Source: Acetofilamentum sp. (GTDB lineage Bacteria > Bacteroidota > Bacteroidia > Bacteroidales > JAFGXI01). Taken from it: 18,425 bases of DNA. Numbering within the stretch: position 1 is the first letter of the stretch; each line of letters starts with the position of its first letter. The stretch is taken from the NCBI GenBank assembly GCA_020720565.1, contig DYOK01000027.1:1-18425 (forward strand), written 5' to 3'. Shown one piece after another: positions 1-7,486 of this stretch. The notes below the pieces were generated by a model. The model had not been told where the DNA came from. It made no database searches and saw nothing but the letters and a program-made list of their open reading frames with translations. The translations under genes were made by a program, and so were the position numbers.

Positions 1-10
1 CCGTTAGATA

Positions 11-17
11 AAAGGAG
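11..17 (+). promoter_or_regulatory. Shine-Dalgarno sequence deciding a GTG start
   Basis: AAAGGAG lies 10 nt upstream of the GTG at 28. It is the only strong Shine-Dalgarno sequence I noticed in this window, where most genes have A/T-rich upstream stretches instead. It supports reading the SGNH gene from GTG, which is also where the signal peptide begins. Confidence 0.6.
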
Positions 18-27
18 AATTATTATT

Positions 28-1287
28 GTGAGGAATTTATTGATTGTTGTATTTTGGGGTGTCTTTTGTACGGGGAGTTGGGCTCAAGACCCATCTAACC
101 CATACAGTTTAGCCGAATATCCATTTATTCGATACGATGTCAACAAAATCGATTTTCCGGGCGACAGTGCGGCTTTCAAACCCTTGACACAAGCTGTCGA
201 CCGCTTAATATCTAAAGGCGAAGGGAAAATTGAAATCCTTCAAATTGGGGGCTCTCATATTCAAGCCGATGTGTATTCGAATATTGCTCGCATTCGTTTG
301 CAAACTTTTTATCCTGGATTAAATGGTGGACGTGGCTTTGTGTTCCCTTATTCTGTGGCCAAAACAAACAATCCTGCCAATTTAAAATCGACCGCTACTG
401 GACTATGGACTGCTTGTAGAAATGTTCAACGGGAAAAAACCTGTTTGCTTGGAATAGCTGGAATTTCGATTTCGACAGCCGATAGCCTTGCTGGTCTTAA
501 AATCTATACCTCGAAACATTATCAAACCTACGATTTTAATCGGGTGAGTGTGTTTTACTTCGAAGACAGCACGCATTACCAAATGTCGGTAGCCGATTCT
601 ATGTTGGTCGACTCGGTTCGTATCGACACCGCGCACCACATGGCTACTTTTTATCTGAATCAATACATCGATACTTTTAACTTAAAACTGACAAAAACAG
701 ATACATGTTCGGGCAAATTTACCTTTATGGGTGCCTTGCTCCAAACAGACGATCCAGGTGTAGTTTATCATAGTATAGGAATTAATGGAGCAAGCATTCC
801 TTCCTTTTTAAGATGTCAATTATTTGAAGAACAGTTGGATGCTCTAAAGCCCGATTTGGTTGTTTTGTCGCTTGGTACGAACGATGGCTACAGTAAAAAG
901 TTTGATCCCGAGGTTTATAGAGCCAATTACGACTCTTTAATTCGGGAAATCCTTTCAATTAATCCCAAGGTATCCATCATCATTACGGTTCCAAACGACG
1001 ATTATTTATACAAACGCTACCCCAACAAAGCCACTGCTCTACAAGAAACTGTTATATACGACTTGGCTAAGAAATATGGTGCTGGTGTATGGAATTTCTA
1101 CCAAATTATGGGCGGTTATAATTCATCGTACACTTGGTATAAGAATGGTTTGATGAATTATGATAGAATCCATTTTACCAAAATCGGATACCAACACAAG
1201 GGTCATTTGTTTTTTAATGCTTTGTTAAAAATGTATGACAATCACCTCGAAGCCCCCGATTCACCTAGCAAAAGTTTATTGGATTAA
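28..1287 (+). CDS. Secreted SGNH/GDSL-type hydrolase
   Basis: A 419-aa protein that starts at GTG behind AAAGGAG. Residues 1-20 form a signal peptide (hydrophobic core LLIVVFWGVF, likely cleavage after SWA), so it should act in the periplasm or outside the cell. The SGNH blocks are visible: GGSH with the nucleophile Ser76 (in place of the usual GDS), a glycine in GINGAS near residue 250, GTND with Asn285 for the oxyanion hole, and DxxH with Asp379 and His382 completing the triad. In the family these residues hydrolyse esters, often O-acetyl groups on polysaccharides or peptidoglycan. The actual substrate is not evident here. Similar Bacteroidota proteins often sit beside an MBOAT acyltransferase. 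The upstream neighbour is outside the window and the downstream gene is unrelated. About 160 bp with its own promoter-like element separates it from the DUF4301 gene. Family call firm, substrate unknown. Confidence 0.85.
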   Translation: MRNLLIVVFWGVFCTGSWAQDPSNPYSLAEYPFIRYDVNKIDFPGDSAAFKPLTQAVDRLISKGEGKIEILQIGGSHIQADVYSNIARIRLQTFYPGLNGGRGFVFPYSVAKTNNPANLKSTATGLWTACRNVQREKTCLLGIAGISISTADSLAGLKIYTSKHYQTYDFNRVSVFYFEDSTHYQMSVADSMLVDSVRIDTAHHMATFYLNQYIDTFNLKLTKTDTCSGKFTFMGALLQTDDPGVVYHSIGINGASIPSFLRCQLFEEQLDALKPDLVVLSLGTNDGYSKKFDPEVYRANYDSLIREILSINPKVSIIITVPNDDYLYKRYPNKATALQETVIYDLAKKYGAGVWNFYQIMGGYNSSYTWYKNGLMNYDRIHFTKIGYQHKGHLFFNALLKMYDNHLEAPDSPSKSLLD

Positions 1288-1335
1288 TTACACGATAAAA
1301 TTTTAAAAGAACGATGGTTTAAATATCAATTTAAT

Positions 1336-1343
1336 TATCTTTG
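1336..1343 (+). promoter_or_regulatory. Bacteroidota -7 promoter element for the DUF4301-receiver pair
   Basis: TATCTTTG is an exact match to TAnnTTTG, in the gap between the SGNH and DUF4301 genes. The start codon is 107 nt further on, so the leader would be about 100 nt. No convincing -33 TTTG lies at the expected spacing. I see no clear structure in the leader. Confidence 0.5.
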
Positions 1344-1450
1344 TAAATAGAGCTTTCAAATGCAGGTCTTTAGCGCGAGTTAAATTACCATAACACACTA
1401 GCATATTACACTCTAACTCAACAAAATTATTTAAACCAAAATATTTTTTT

Positions 1451-2947
1451 ATGAATTTCGAACCCAAACAAATCAGCTTTTTAGAATCGAAAGGTTTAAC
1501 ACTTGCTGCTATTGAGGAACAAATTGCACGTTATAAAAAAGGGACTCAGTTTATCGATTTGGTACGTCCAGCAAGGCTTATCGATGGAATACGTCGAATT
1601 AACACAGATGAACAAAAAAAATATCAAGCCATATACGACAATAATATTGATACTTTAAAAGTTGCCAAATTTATTCCAGCTTCTGGTGCCGCAACCCGAA
1701 TGTTTAAGGCCTTGTACGAATATCTTGAATTTGGGAAAACATCTGAATTTGTAGAAATCTTCATTAAAAATATTCAAAATTTTGCATTTTTTCCCAAACT
1801 TAAGCTCAAACTCAAAGATTCAGGTTTCGAAATCGACACGTTGTTGAAACAAAACGACTATCAAACAATTATTCGATTTTTATTAAAAAAGGAAGGCCTT
1901 GCATATGGCGAATTACCAAAGGGTCTACTCGATTTCCACCCTTATAAATCGCAAAGTGCTACACCTATAGAAGAGCATGTAAAAGAAGCCATTTCGTATG
2001 CTGGTCAAAATGCGGAACTTGTGTTTACGATAAGCGAAGAATTTAAAACACAGTTCGAAGCTGAGGTACAATTAGCACTCAAACGTCACAACGCCACTCA
2101 TTTTACGAGTAAACTCACCTACCAAAAACCGAAAACCGATACCATTGCAGTTTATCCCGATTTAAAACCAGTTTGTCCAAAACCGAATGAGTTTATGCTC
2201 CGACCTGGTGGACACGGTTCGTTAATCGAGAATCTTAACGATGTCGATTCCGATATTATATTTATTAAAAATATCGACAATGTATCATCGGAACAATACT
2301 TGGCACAAACCAGTCAATGGAAAAAAATTCTTGCTGGTGTTTTGCTTGAATTACAGTCAAAAATTTTTAAATACCTTGAATTTTTGGAAACCTACGATGG
2401 CACCAGTGAAAAAACAAATTTCGAGTTGCGTGAATTTATGGAACAAGAACTCGGAATATTTGCTCGAAAATTCTGTGGTATGAGTCCCGAAGACAAACTT
2501 AAATTTATTAAATCGAAGCTAAATAGGCCTATTCGAATTTGTGGAATGGTCAAAAACGAAGGCGAGCCTGGTGGTGGGCCATTTTGGGTTAGAGATATCG
2601 ATCAAACTGTAAGTTTGCAAATTGTCGAAAGTTCGCAAATTAACATCAAAGACGAGAATCAAGAATTGATTTTTTCGCAGTCGACCCATTTTAATCCTGT
2701 CGACCTCGTATGTTCGGTAAGAACACATTCTAAAAGCAAATTCGACCTCAATGAGTTTGTCGACAAATCGGCTTACTTTATTGCAGAAAAATCTTATCAA
2801 GGGCAAACTATTTTAGCACTCGAGCACCCTGGTTTATGGAATGGTGGTATGGCCAATTGGAATACTGTTTTTATAGAAGTTCCAATGATTACTTTTAATC
2901 CTGTTAAAACCATTAACGATTTGTTACGTAAAGAGCATCAAAATTAA
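1451..2947 (+). CDS. DUF4301 family protein, possibly nucleotidyltransferase-like
   Basis: A 498-aa cytoplasmic protein with no signal peptide or membrane segment, recognised as DUF4301, a family common in Bacteroidota. Three conserved-looking blocks stand out: PASGAATRM at residues 76-84, RPGGHGSLIENLN beginning at Arg251 and followed by an acidic stretch ending in KNIDNV (about 264-278), and a glycine-rich GEPGGGPFW near 375. A Gly-rich loop ending in TRM, followed later by a GGHG loop and an ID-N motif, resembles the nucleotide- and metal-binding elements of UDP-sugar pyrophosphorylases (GT-A fold). That is my inference and not an established function. The next gene starts 5 bp after the stop, so the two are probably cotranscribed. 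Family call confident, activity unknown. Confidence 0.8.
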   Translation: MNFEPKQISFLESKGLTLAAIEEQIARYKKGTQFIDLVRPARLIDGIRRINTDEQKKYQAIYDNNIDTLKVAKFIPASGAATRMFKALYEYLEFGKTSEFVEIFIKNIQNFAFFPKLKLKLKDSGFEIDTLLKQNDYQTIIRFLLKKEGLAYGELPKGLLDFHPYKSQSATPIEEHVKEAISYAGQNAELVFTISEEFKTQFEAEVQLALKRHNATHFTSKLTYQKPKTDTIAVYPDLKPVCPKPNEFMLRPGGHGSLIENLNDVDSDIIFIKNIDNVSSEQYLAQTSQWKKILAGVLLELQSKIFKYLEFLETYDGTSEKTNFELREFMEQELGIFARKFCGMSPEDKLKFIKSKLNRPIRICGMVKNEGEPGGGPFWVRDIDQTVSLQIVESSQINIKDENQELIFSQSTHFNPVDLVCSVRTHSKSKFDLNEFVDKSAYFIAEKSYQGQTILALEHPGLWNGGMANWNTVFIEVPMITFNPVKTINDLLRKEHQN

Positions 2948-2952
2948 AATGT

Positions 2953-3480
2953 ATGTTTGGATACAAAGATAGCAGTATTAATATCTACATTGTCGACGAC
3001 GATGTATTACTGCTTAAAATTTTAGAAAATAAATTTAAAAAAAGTACTGGCTACAACATTTATACGTTTACCAGTGGCGAAGATTTTTTGCATTTTTACA
3101 TCAGTAATCCAGTAAAAAAATCGCATATTCAAATTGTTTTGCTCGATTACAACTTAAGTACTATGGACAGCCATACCAAAGATGGTATTGAAATTTTAAA
3201 ATATATTAAAGAAATTTCGAGAAAAGTCGAAGTGATCGTGCTTTCTGGCTACGCCACTGAGTTAATCTCCGACAAAATGATGCGTCTGGGTGCTGCGGCT
3301 TGTATCAAAAAAAATGAGAACTCGCATATTAGAATCCAAAACACCATCAAATGGATTATTAGCGAACAATTGATAAAGGATAAGAAAAAACAATCCAAAA
3401 TTACATTTGTTATTTTTGCCGTAATCTTATTTGCAATAGTTTTGACTGCGATTTTCAATGTGTTTGATATAGCAATCTAA
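2953..3480 (+). CDS. Single-domain response regulator with C-terminal membrane anchor
   Basis: A 175-aa protein whose residues 9-125 form a CheY-like receiver with all key residues: acidic pocket Asp15/Asp16, phosphoacceptor Asp65 (LLDYN), switch Ser98 (VLSGY) and Lys119 (CIKKN). No DNA-binding or enzymatic output domain follows. Instead a basic stretch (KDKKKQSK, 142-149) leads into one hydrophobic helix at about 150-171 at the extreme C terminus. By the positive-inside rule the receiver would stay in the cytoplasm, tethered to the inner membrane. It starts 5 bp after DUF4301, so the two are likely one transcript. No histidine kinase is visible in the window. After the stop there is only an AT-rich hairpin (AAAAT-CTGA-ATTTT with T's), too weak to call a terminator. 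Confidence 0.85.
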   Translation: MFGYKDSSINIYIVDDDVLLLKILENKFKKSTGYNIYTFTSGEDFLHFYISNPVKKSHIQIVLLDYNLSTMDSHTKDGIEILKYIKEISRKVEVIVLSGYATELISDKMMRLGAAACIKKNENSHIRIQNTIKWIISEQLIKDKKKQSKITFVIFAVILFAIVLTAIFNVFDIAI

Positions 3481-3537
3481 AATAAGTTTTAAAATCTGAA
3501 TTTTTTTAATATAAAAATCTTTAACTTTTACGTGTAT

Positions 3538-3545
3538 TACCTTCG
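3538..3545 (+). promoter_or_regulatory. Weak -7-like element upstream of the GH25 gene
   Basis: TACCTTCG matches TAnnTTTG at all but one fixed position and lies 72 nt before the proposed TTG start. It is the best candidate in the 137-bp gap after the receiver gene, and there is no recognisable -33 element. Confidence 0.3.
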
Positions 3546-3617
3546 TCAAGACAAAGTCAATAATGATTTCTAAAATTTTCTGAAACATTTCCTATAATTA
3601 AAATATTACAGTAAGCC

Positions 3618-4517
3618 TTGCCCCATCCAAAAAGAAAAATAGTGCCCCCTACCCGTAAAAAAAGCAAAGCTAAAAGCTCGTCAAAGCATATCAAAATAAT
3701 TTTAGGTCTAGTTGCGATTTCAATATTCATTATAGGTGCAGTTGCCATTAAAAGTCCGAGATTTAGAAGAAATCTTGAAAGAAAATATCATTTGGCTATT
3801 GAATATTGGGGATTATCAAATTCACAGGAATCTATTCAAAAACAGCAAATCAAACCAAAGCAATCCAATTATCCTTATCAAATTTCGAGAGTTTTCGAAA
3901 TGTATCCCGACTATTATTTTGGCATTGATATCTCCCATTATCAAGGCGTTATTAATTGGAAAAAAATCGGTCAATTCGATAATAAAAAACCAATTTCTTT
4001 TATTATTTTCAGAGCAAGTATGAGTCAGAATATCGACAAACACTATAAGCGAAACAATGCACAATGTCGGAAAAAAGGCATTAAAATGGGTGCATATCAT
4101 TTTTTTAGTAACCATATTTCGCCCGAGAAACAAGCCCAAATATTTATAGCCCACGCCCAACTTAAACCAGGCGATTTGCGCCCAATTTTGGATGTGGAAA
4201 AAAGCAGTGTAAGATATAGTCATAAAAACCTGCAAAAAAATGTTCGGAAAATTCTCGATATTTTAGAAGTACACTATCGTGTTAAACCGATCATCTATAG
4301 TGGCGATAACTTTTTTAATGAACATTTAAAATCGGAGGTCTTTTTAGATTATCCATTGTGGATTGCAAACTACAATTTAGTCGACCATCCATCAATTTCT
4401 GAATGGAGTATTTGGCAATTTAGCGAAACGGCAAAGATTGAAGGGGTTAATACCAAGGTCGATTTTAACGTAATTAACAACGAAAAAAGCAGTTTCGAAT
4501 CGTTGACATTGCATTAA
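3618..4517 (+). CDS. Membrane-anchored GH25 lysozyme (muramidase)
   Basis: A protein of up to 299 aa. A strongly basic N-terminal tail (residues 1-23) precedes one transmembrane helix (about 24-44, IKIILGLVAISIFIIGAVAI), so the enzyme should be held in the inner membrane with its catalytic domain in the periplasm. The GH25 domain runs from about 100 to 290. FGIDISHYQG carries Asp104, LDVE carries Asp192 and Glu194 (the family's DxE catalytic pair), and there are conserved blocks YHFFS, PIIYS, LWIANY and IWQFSE. The family cleaves the N-acetylmuramic acid to N-acetylglucosamine bond of peptidoglycan. No ATG is available at the N terminus: a stop lies two codons before TTG 3618, and the alternatives are this TTG or GTG 3642, which would give MPPTRKKSK. 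Either keeps the tail and helix. Function confident, start uncertain. Confidence 0.88.
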   Translation: MPHPKRKIVPPTRKKSKAKSSSKHIKIILGLVAISIFIIGAVAIKSPRFRRNLERKYHLAIEYWGLSNSQESIQKQQIKPKQSNYPYQISRVFEMYPDYYFGIDISHYQGVINWKKIGQFDNKKPISFIIFRASMSQNIDKHYKRNNAQCRKKGIKMGAYHFFSNHISPEKQAQIFIAHAQLKPGDLRPILDVEKSSVRYSHKNLQKNVRKILDILEVHYRVKPIIYSGDNFFNEHLKSEVFLDYPLWIANYNLVDHPSISEWSIWQFSETAKIEGVNTKVDFNVINNEKSSFESLTLH

Positions 4518-4829
4518 AATCGTCAAGTACAAATCTATTTTAAATGAATTTAAACTTGAAACCATGTTATCAAATGCACTAGGAGATAATCATTAGGCCA
4601 AGCACAACGGCATATATGCAATTAACATATTTTCAATATAAGATAGCATCATAACCAAAAATCCTCTTGCAAAACTGAAAGCAATTTGATCCACAAATAA
4701 CCACTTTGCTCTGTGTTCGAAACTTGTTAAATACTTCGTCGATTTGTTAATAAAGACCAAAATATAATAGCCCTATGCCCATTAAAGTTTTATATTTTTG
4801 ACCCTCACAAAACTAAAAAACAATACCAA
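4518..4829 (+). other. 312-bp gap before dnaN
   Basis: I find no convincing gene here. Near its start is a palindrome, TTTAAAT-GA-ATTTAAA (4539-4554), with no T-run after it. At its end is the dnaN promoter-like element (4793-4800). On the minus strand a frame of about 60 codons stays open between about 4590 and 4775, but it has ATG codons only in its second half and resembles no family I know. It could be chance or a gene remnant. Confidence 0.5.
4793..4800 (+). promoter_or_regulatory. Bacteroidota -7 promoter element for dnaN
   Basis: TATTTTTG matches TAnnTTTG exactly and ends 29 nt before the dnaN ATG, giving a leader of about 20-25 nt. No clear -33 element. Confidence 0.5.
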
Positions 4830-5963
4830 ATGAATTTTGTAATTTCCAGCAGTGACTTATTAAGCAGCTTACAACTTGTAAGTAAAGTGATTAAATCGAA
4901 AAACACTCAACCTATACTCGATAATTTTCTATTCAAATTAGAACAAGATACACTAACTATAACAGCCAGTGATTTAGAGTCGACATTAAGCACTAAACAT
5001 GTTCTTAGTAATTACAGCGAAGAAGGTTCTATAGCTATCGATGCCAAACGATTGATCGATATTGTAAAAGAATTTCCCGATCAACCCATCACGTTTAAAA
5101 TCGACCAAACCAATCGCAACATTGATTTAACTACCGAAAACGGGAAATTTAGTGTGGTTGGCGTCGACGCTTCGGACTTCCCTACTCCACATCAGATTGT
5201 AAGTGAGCAACGTCATGCATTTGTGTTTAAATCGGACTTAGTACTCGAAGGGATTAACAAAACCATTTTTGCTGTCGCCAACGACGAACTAAGACCAGTT
5301 ATGAACGGAATATTTATTCAGATTTCTCCAGAAGCTGGTATTAAATTCGTAGCGACAGATTCTCATAAATTGGTACGTTACACTAGAACCGATGTCGAAT
5401 TGAATGACGAAGGCAGCTTTATTCTCCCTCAGAAACCCGCTAGTTTACTTCGATCCATTTTACCAAAAGAAAAAGGTGAGTTACGTTTGGAAATTGATTC
5501 GAGAAATGCAATTTTTTCGACCGAACACTACACTTTAGTTTGTCGGTTGATCGAGGGAACCTACCCAAATTATTCCGCAGTTATTCCGGCACAGAACCCC
5601 ATACAAGTTACTGTCGATCGTTTGGATTTTTACAATTCACTTAAACGCGTTTCTGCCTGTTCTAGCCAAGCTAGCAATTTGATTCGTATCGATTTTATGA
5701 CCAACAACACTAAAATTTCAGCTCAAGATATCGACTTCTCTATAGCTGGTCACGAAACCATTCCAAGCACAATGAATGGCGAAGACATTACCATTGGATT
5801 TAAATCGTTGTTTCTAATTGAGATTATCAATAATTTAACCACTCCAGAGGTTAGCGTTGAATTATCGGATCCAGCAAGAGCAGGTATTATCATTCCAAAA
5901 GGTGGCGAAAACCCAGCGGAGGATACTTTGATGTTGCTCATGCCCATGATGATTACCTACTAG
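4830..5963 (+). CDS. dnaN: DNA polymerase III subunit beta (sliding clamp)
   Basis: A 377-aa protein, close to the 366 aa of the E. coli clamp. It reads through as the usual three repeated clamp domains of about 120 residues each. The N terminus MNFVISSSDLLSSLQLVSKV and the block NTQPILDNFLF are typical. The second domain has the FVATDSHKLVRY stretch, and the protein ends in the clamp signature LLMPMMITY (usually MPMRL). The homodimer encircles DNA and tethers the replicative polymerase, and also recruits mismatch-repair and ligase partners. It stands alone, with its own promoter-like element and a strong terminator just after the stop. Neither dnaA nor recF is in the window. Confidence 0.98.
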   Translation: MNFVISSSDLLSSLQLVSKVIKSKNTQPILDNFLFKLEQDTLTITASDLESTLSTKHVLSNYSEEGSIAIDAKRLIDIVKEFPDQPITFKIDQTNRNIDLTTENGKFSVVGVDASDFPTPHQIVSEQRHAFVFKSDLVLEGINKTIFAVANDELRPVMNGIFIQISPEAGIKFVATDSHKLVRYTRTDVELNDEGSFILPQKPASLLRSILPKEKGELRLEIDSRNAIFSTEHYTLVCRLIEGTYPNYSAVIPAQNPIQVTVDRLDFYNSLKRVSACSSQASNLIRIDFMTNNTKISAQDIDFSIAGHETIPSTMNGEDITIGFKSLFLIEIINNLTTPEVSVELSDPARAGIIIPKGGENPAEDTLMLLMPMMITY

Positions 5964-5980
5964 ACACTATCACATATAGA

Positions 5981-6012
5981 AAAAAGCTGTCATTAAACTG
6001 GCAGCTTTTTTT
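5981..6012 (+). terminator. Intrinsic terminator of dnaN
   Basis: A 12-bp stem (AAAAAGCTGTCA, 5981-5992, against TGGCAGCTTTTT, 5999-6010, with one U-G wobble) closes a 6-nt loop TTAAAC and runs into a seven-T tract (6006-6012). It begins 17 nt after the dnaN stop. The A-tract on the left arm could let it also act on minus-strand transcripts. The following 220 bp before the LysE promoter are AT-rich with nothing recognisable. Confidence 0.9.
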
Positions 6013-6234
6013 ATGCTTAATATATTAAAAAGAGTCTTAAAAAAAAGTACATTTGTACCGATTTAAACCATGTGATAATTTCTCAGACAAAATAACTTTA
6101 TTTACAGTCAACTTAAAATTGAAAATCCTTGGTTTATTTTAATAAGTATTTAGAATTAATTAAAGTCGCATTTCATTATACAAATAGATTGATTTAATGC
6201 TAGTTAGAAAAATATTTAAATAGGTCGAATCCCT

Positions 6235-6242
6235 TAATTTTG
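6235..6242 (+). promoter_or_regulatory. Bacteroidota -7 promoter element for the LysE-family gene
   Basis: TAATTTTG matches TAnnTTTG exactly and ends 18 nt before the ATG at 6261, which implies a leader of only about 10-12 nt. No clear -33 element. Confidence 0.5.
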
Positions 6243-6260
6243 CCAATTCGATAAGAATAA

Positions 6261-6905
6261 ATGAATACACTTATTTTTGCTGGTATTGCCGCGGGTCTTT
6301 TAATCTCGGTTCCTTTAGGGCCCGTAGGCGTGCTTATTATCCGCAAAACAATGAACCGTGGTCGCTTTTCGGGATACGCAGGTGGGATTGGTGCCACTGT
6401 TGCGGATGCGTTTTTTGCCATCATTGCAGGCTTTGGCGTGTCGATTATCACCAACTTTATCGATACTTATCAGATGGAAATTAGGATTCTTGGAGGACTT
6501 ATTTTAGGTATTTTGGCCTACCGAATCTTCAGTTCAAATGTAGTTAACGAAATTCGTCAAAAAGGCAAAAAAAGCAACCTTTGGTCCGACTTTATGCACA
6601 CCTATTTCTTAACCCTTTCGAATCCTTTAACAATCATTGTGATTGGAGCAATTTTCGCAGCTGGTGGCCCTGGGAGAAATGCTGGTGAATCGGAGATATT
6701 AACCTTAATCTCAGGGGTGATGATTGGTGCTGCTTCTTGGTGGTTGGTCTTGGTTACTTTGGTGAATCTATTTCGAAAAAACATAAGACTTAAAACCTTA
6801 TGGTATTTGAATAAAATCACAGGAATTCTCATTTTTGTCTTTGCTTTTTTGGTATTTCTATCGGCATTTGAACACCAAATTAAATCTTGGTCAATATTCA
6901 ATTGA
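6261..6905 (+). CDS. LysE/RhtB-family exporter
   Basis: A 214-aa integral membrane protein with about six hydrophobic segments (roughly 3-25, 38-62, 70-90, 112-135, 145-168 and 183-206). The N-terminal signature PLGPVGVLIIRKTMNRG, followed by a glycine-rich second segment (GYAGGIGATVADAFFAI) and TLSNPLTIIVIGAIF in the fourth, matches the LysE/RhtB family of amino-acid and metabolite exporters. In the family these carry basic or neutral amino acids, homoserine lactone or similar small molecules out of the cell. The substrate cannot be read from sequence. It is monocistronic and converges on the MsrB-like gene. I see no terminator in the 139-bp convergent gap. Confidence 0.9.
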   Translation: MNTLIFAGIAAGLLISVPLGPVGVLIIRKTMNRGRFSGYAGGIGATVADAFFAIIAGFGVSIITNFIDTYQMEIRILGGLILGILAYRIFSSNVVNEIRQKGKKSNLWSDFMHTYFLTLSNPLTIIVIGAIFAAGGPGRNAGESEILTLISGVMIGAASWWLVLVTLVNLFRKNIRLKTLWYLNKITGILIFVFAFLVFLSAFEHQIKSWSIFN

Positions 6906-7044
6906 TCTCAAATCAAGAATTATTTTCTAACACCAATAAGTGACTAAGGGTACGCTCATAGAAACTTTTTAGTAAAATTAATCCTGATGTGTAAATACAA
7001 AACACAAAAACCTTTCACTCTTTTAAAAATCAGCTTGTTGTATC

Positions 7045-7401
7045 TTAGTTTGCCACAAAATCGAGTGCTGCCGAATTGACGGAATAGTGTGTGTTTTTTT
7101 GAGTAAATGTTGTGCCATTTTTAACGTAACCCAAATGACCTTTACAATTGATACACGATACTTCGGTTTGTTCGTTGGCTGGGATTTTTTGTTCCAAAAC
7201 TGAACCTGGAATCACTTCGTCGAAAGCGGGCCATCCATCTTGACTATCGAATTTAGAATCCGACTCGAACAAAGGCTTATGACATTGTTTACAACGATAA
7301 ACCCCTTTTTCGAAATGTAAATTATACTTGCCGGTAAAGGGTGTTTCAGTACCTTTTTTGAGCATTACAAAGCGCTCTAGATGGTCGAGAGGACTCCACA
7401 T
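7045..7401 (-). CDS. msrB: MsrB-fold protein with catalytic Cys replaced by Ser
   Basis: A 118-aa single-domain SelR/MsrB protein, full length for the short form of the family. It has the KGTETPFTGKY entry block, the zinc-binding pairs Cys37/Cys40 (CKQC) and Cys83/Cys86 (CINC), the core DGWPAFDEVIPG (55-66) and GHLGYV (88-93). MsrB reduces methionine-R-sulfoxide using a Cys (or Sec) in the C-terminal block, normally read as RYC-x-NS or RHC-x-NS. Here that block is HYSVNSAAL, with Ser107 (codon TCC, 7083-7081). The other common cysteine, in GCGWPSF, is also absent (Gln54-Asp55). The only cysteines left are the four zinc ligands. The reductase reaction by the usual sulfenic-acid route is therefore doubtful. 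It may be a Ser-variant subfamily with another role, or inactive. No signal peptide, and no clear Shine-Dalgarno sequence. Confidence 0.85.
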   Translation of the reverse strand: MWSPLDHLERFVMLKKGTETPFTGKYNLHFEKGVYRCKQCHKPLFESDSKFDSQDGWPAFDEVIPGSVLEQKIPANEQTEVSCINCKGHLGYVKNGTTFTQKNTHYSVNSAALDFVAN

Positions 7402-7454
7402 AGTTGAATATTTTTTTGAAGGTTTAAAAAATTGCAGTTAATAAATGATACGAT

Positions 7455-7482
7455 AAAGACTTTACTATTTATAGTGTCTTTT
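7455..7482 (-). terminator. Possible terminator of the START-like gene
   Basis: An interrupted stem lies just after the stop of the minus-strand START-like gene. On the plus strand, AAAGAC (7455-7460) pairs with GTCTTT (7476-7481) and ACTAT with ATAGT, with a 3-nt bulge on one side. The minus transcript ends in GUCUUUAU, a short U-run. Modest stability, but the position fits. Confidence 0.4.
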
Positions 7483-7486
7483 GAAA

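Noticed and set aside
3822..4235. A 137-codon minus-strand open frame inside the GH25 gene
   Set aside because: It is antisense to the conserved catalytic domain and shows no family resemblance.
6906..7044. Bidirectional terminator between the LysE and MsrB-like genes
   Set aside because: The only hairpin found (TGTGT/ACACA on the minus strand) is 5 bp with no U-run after it.
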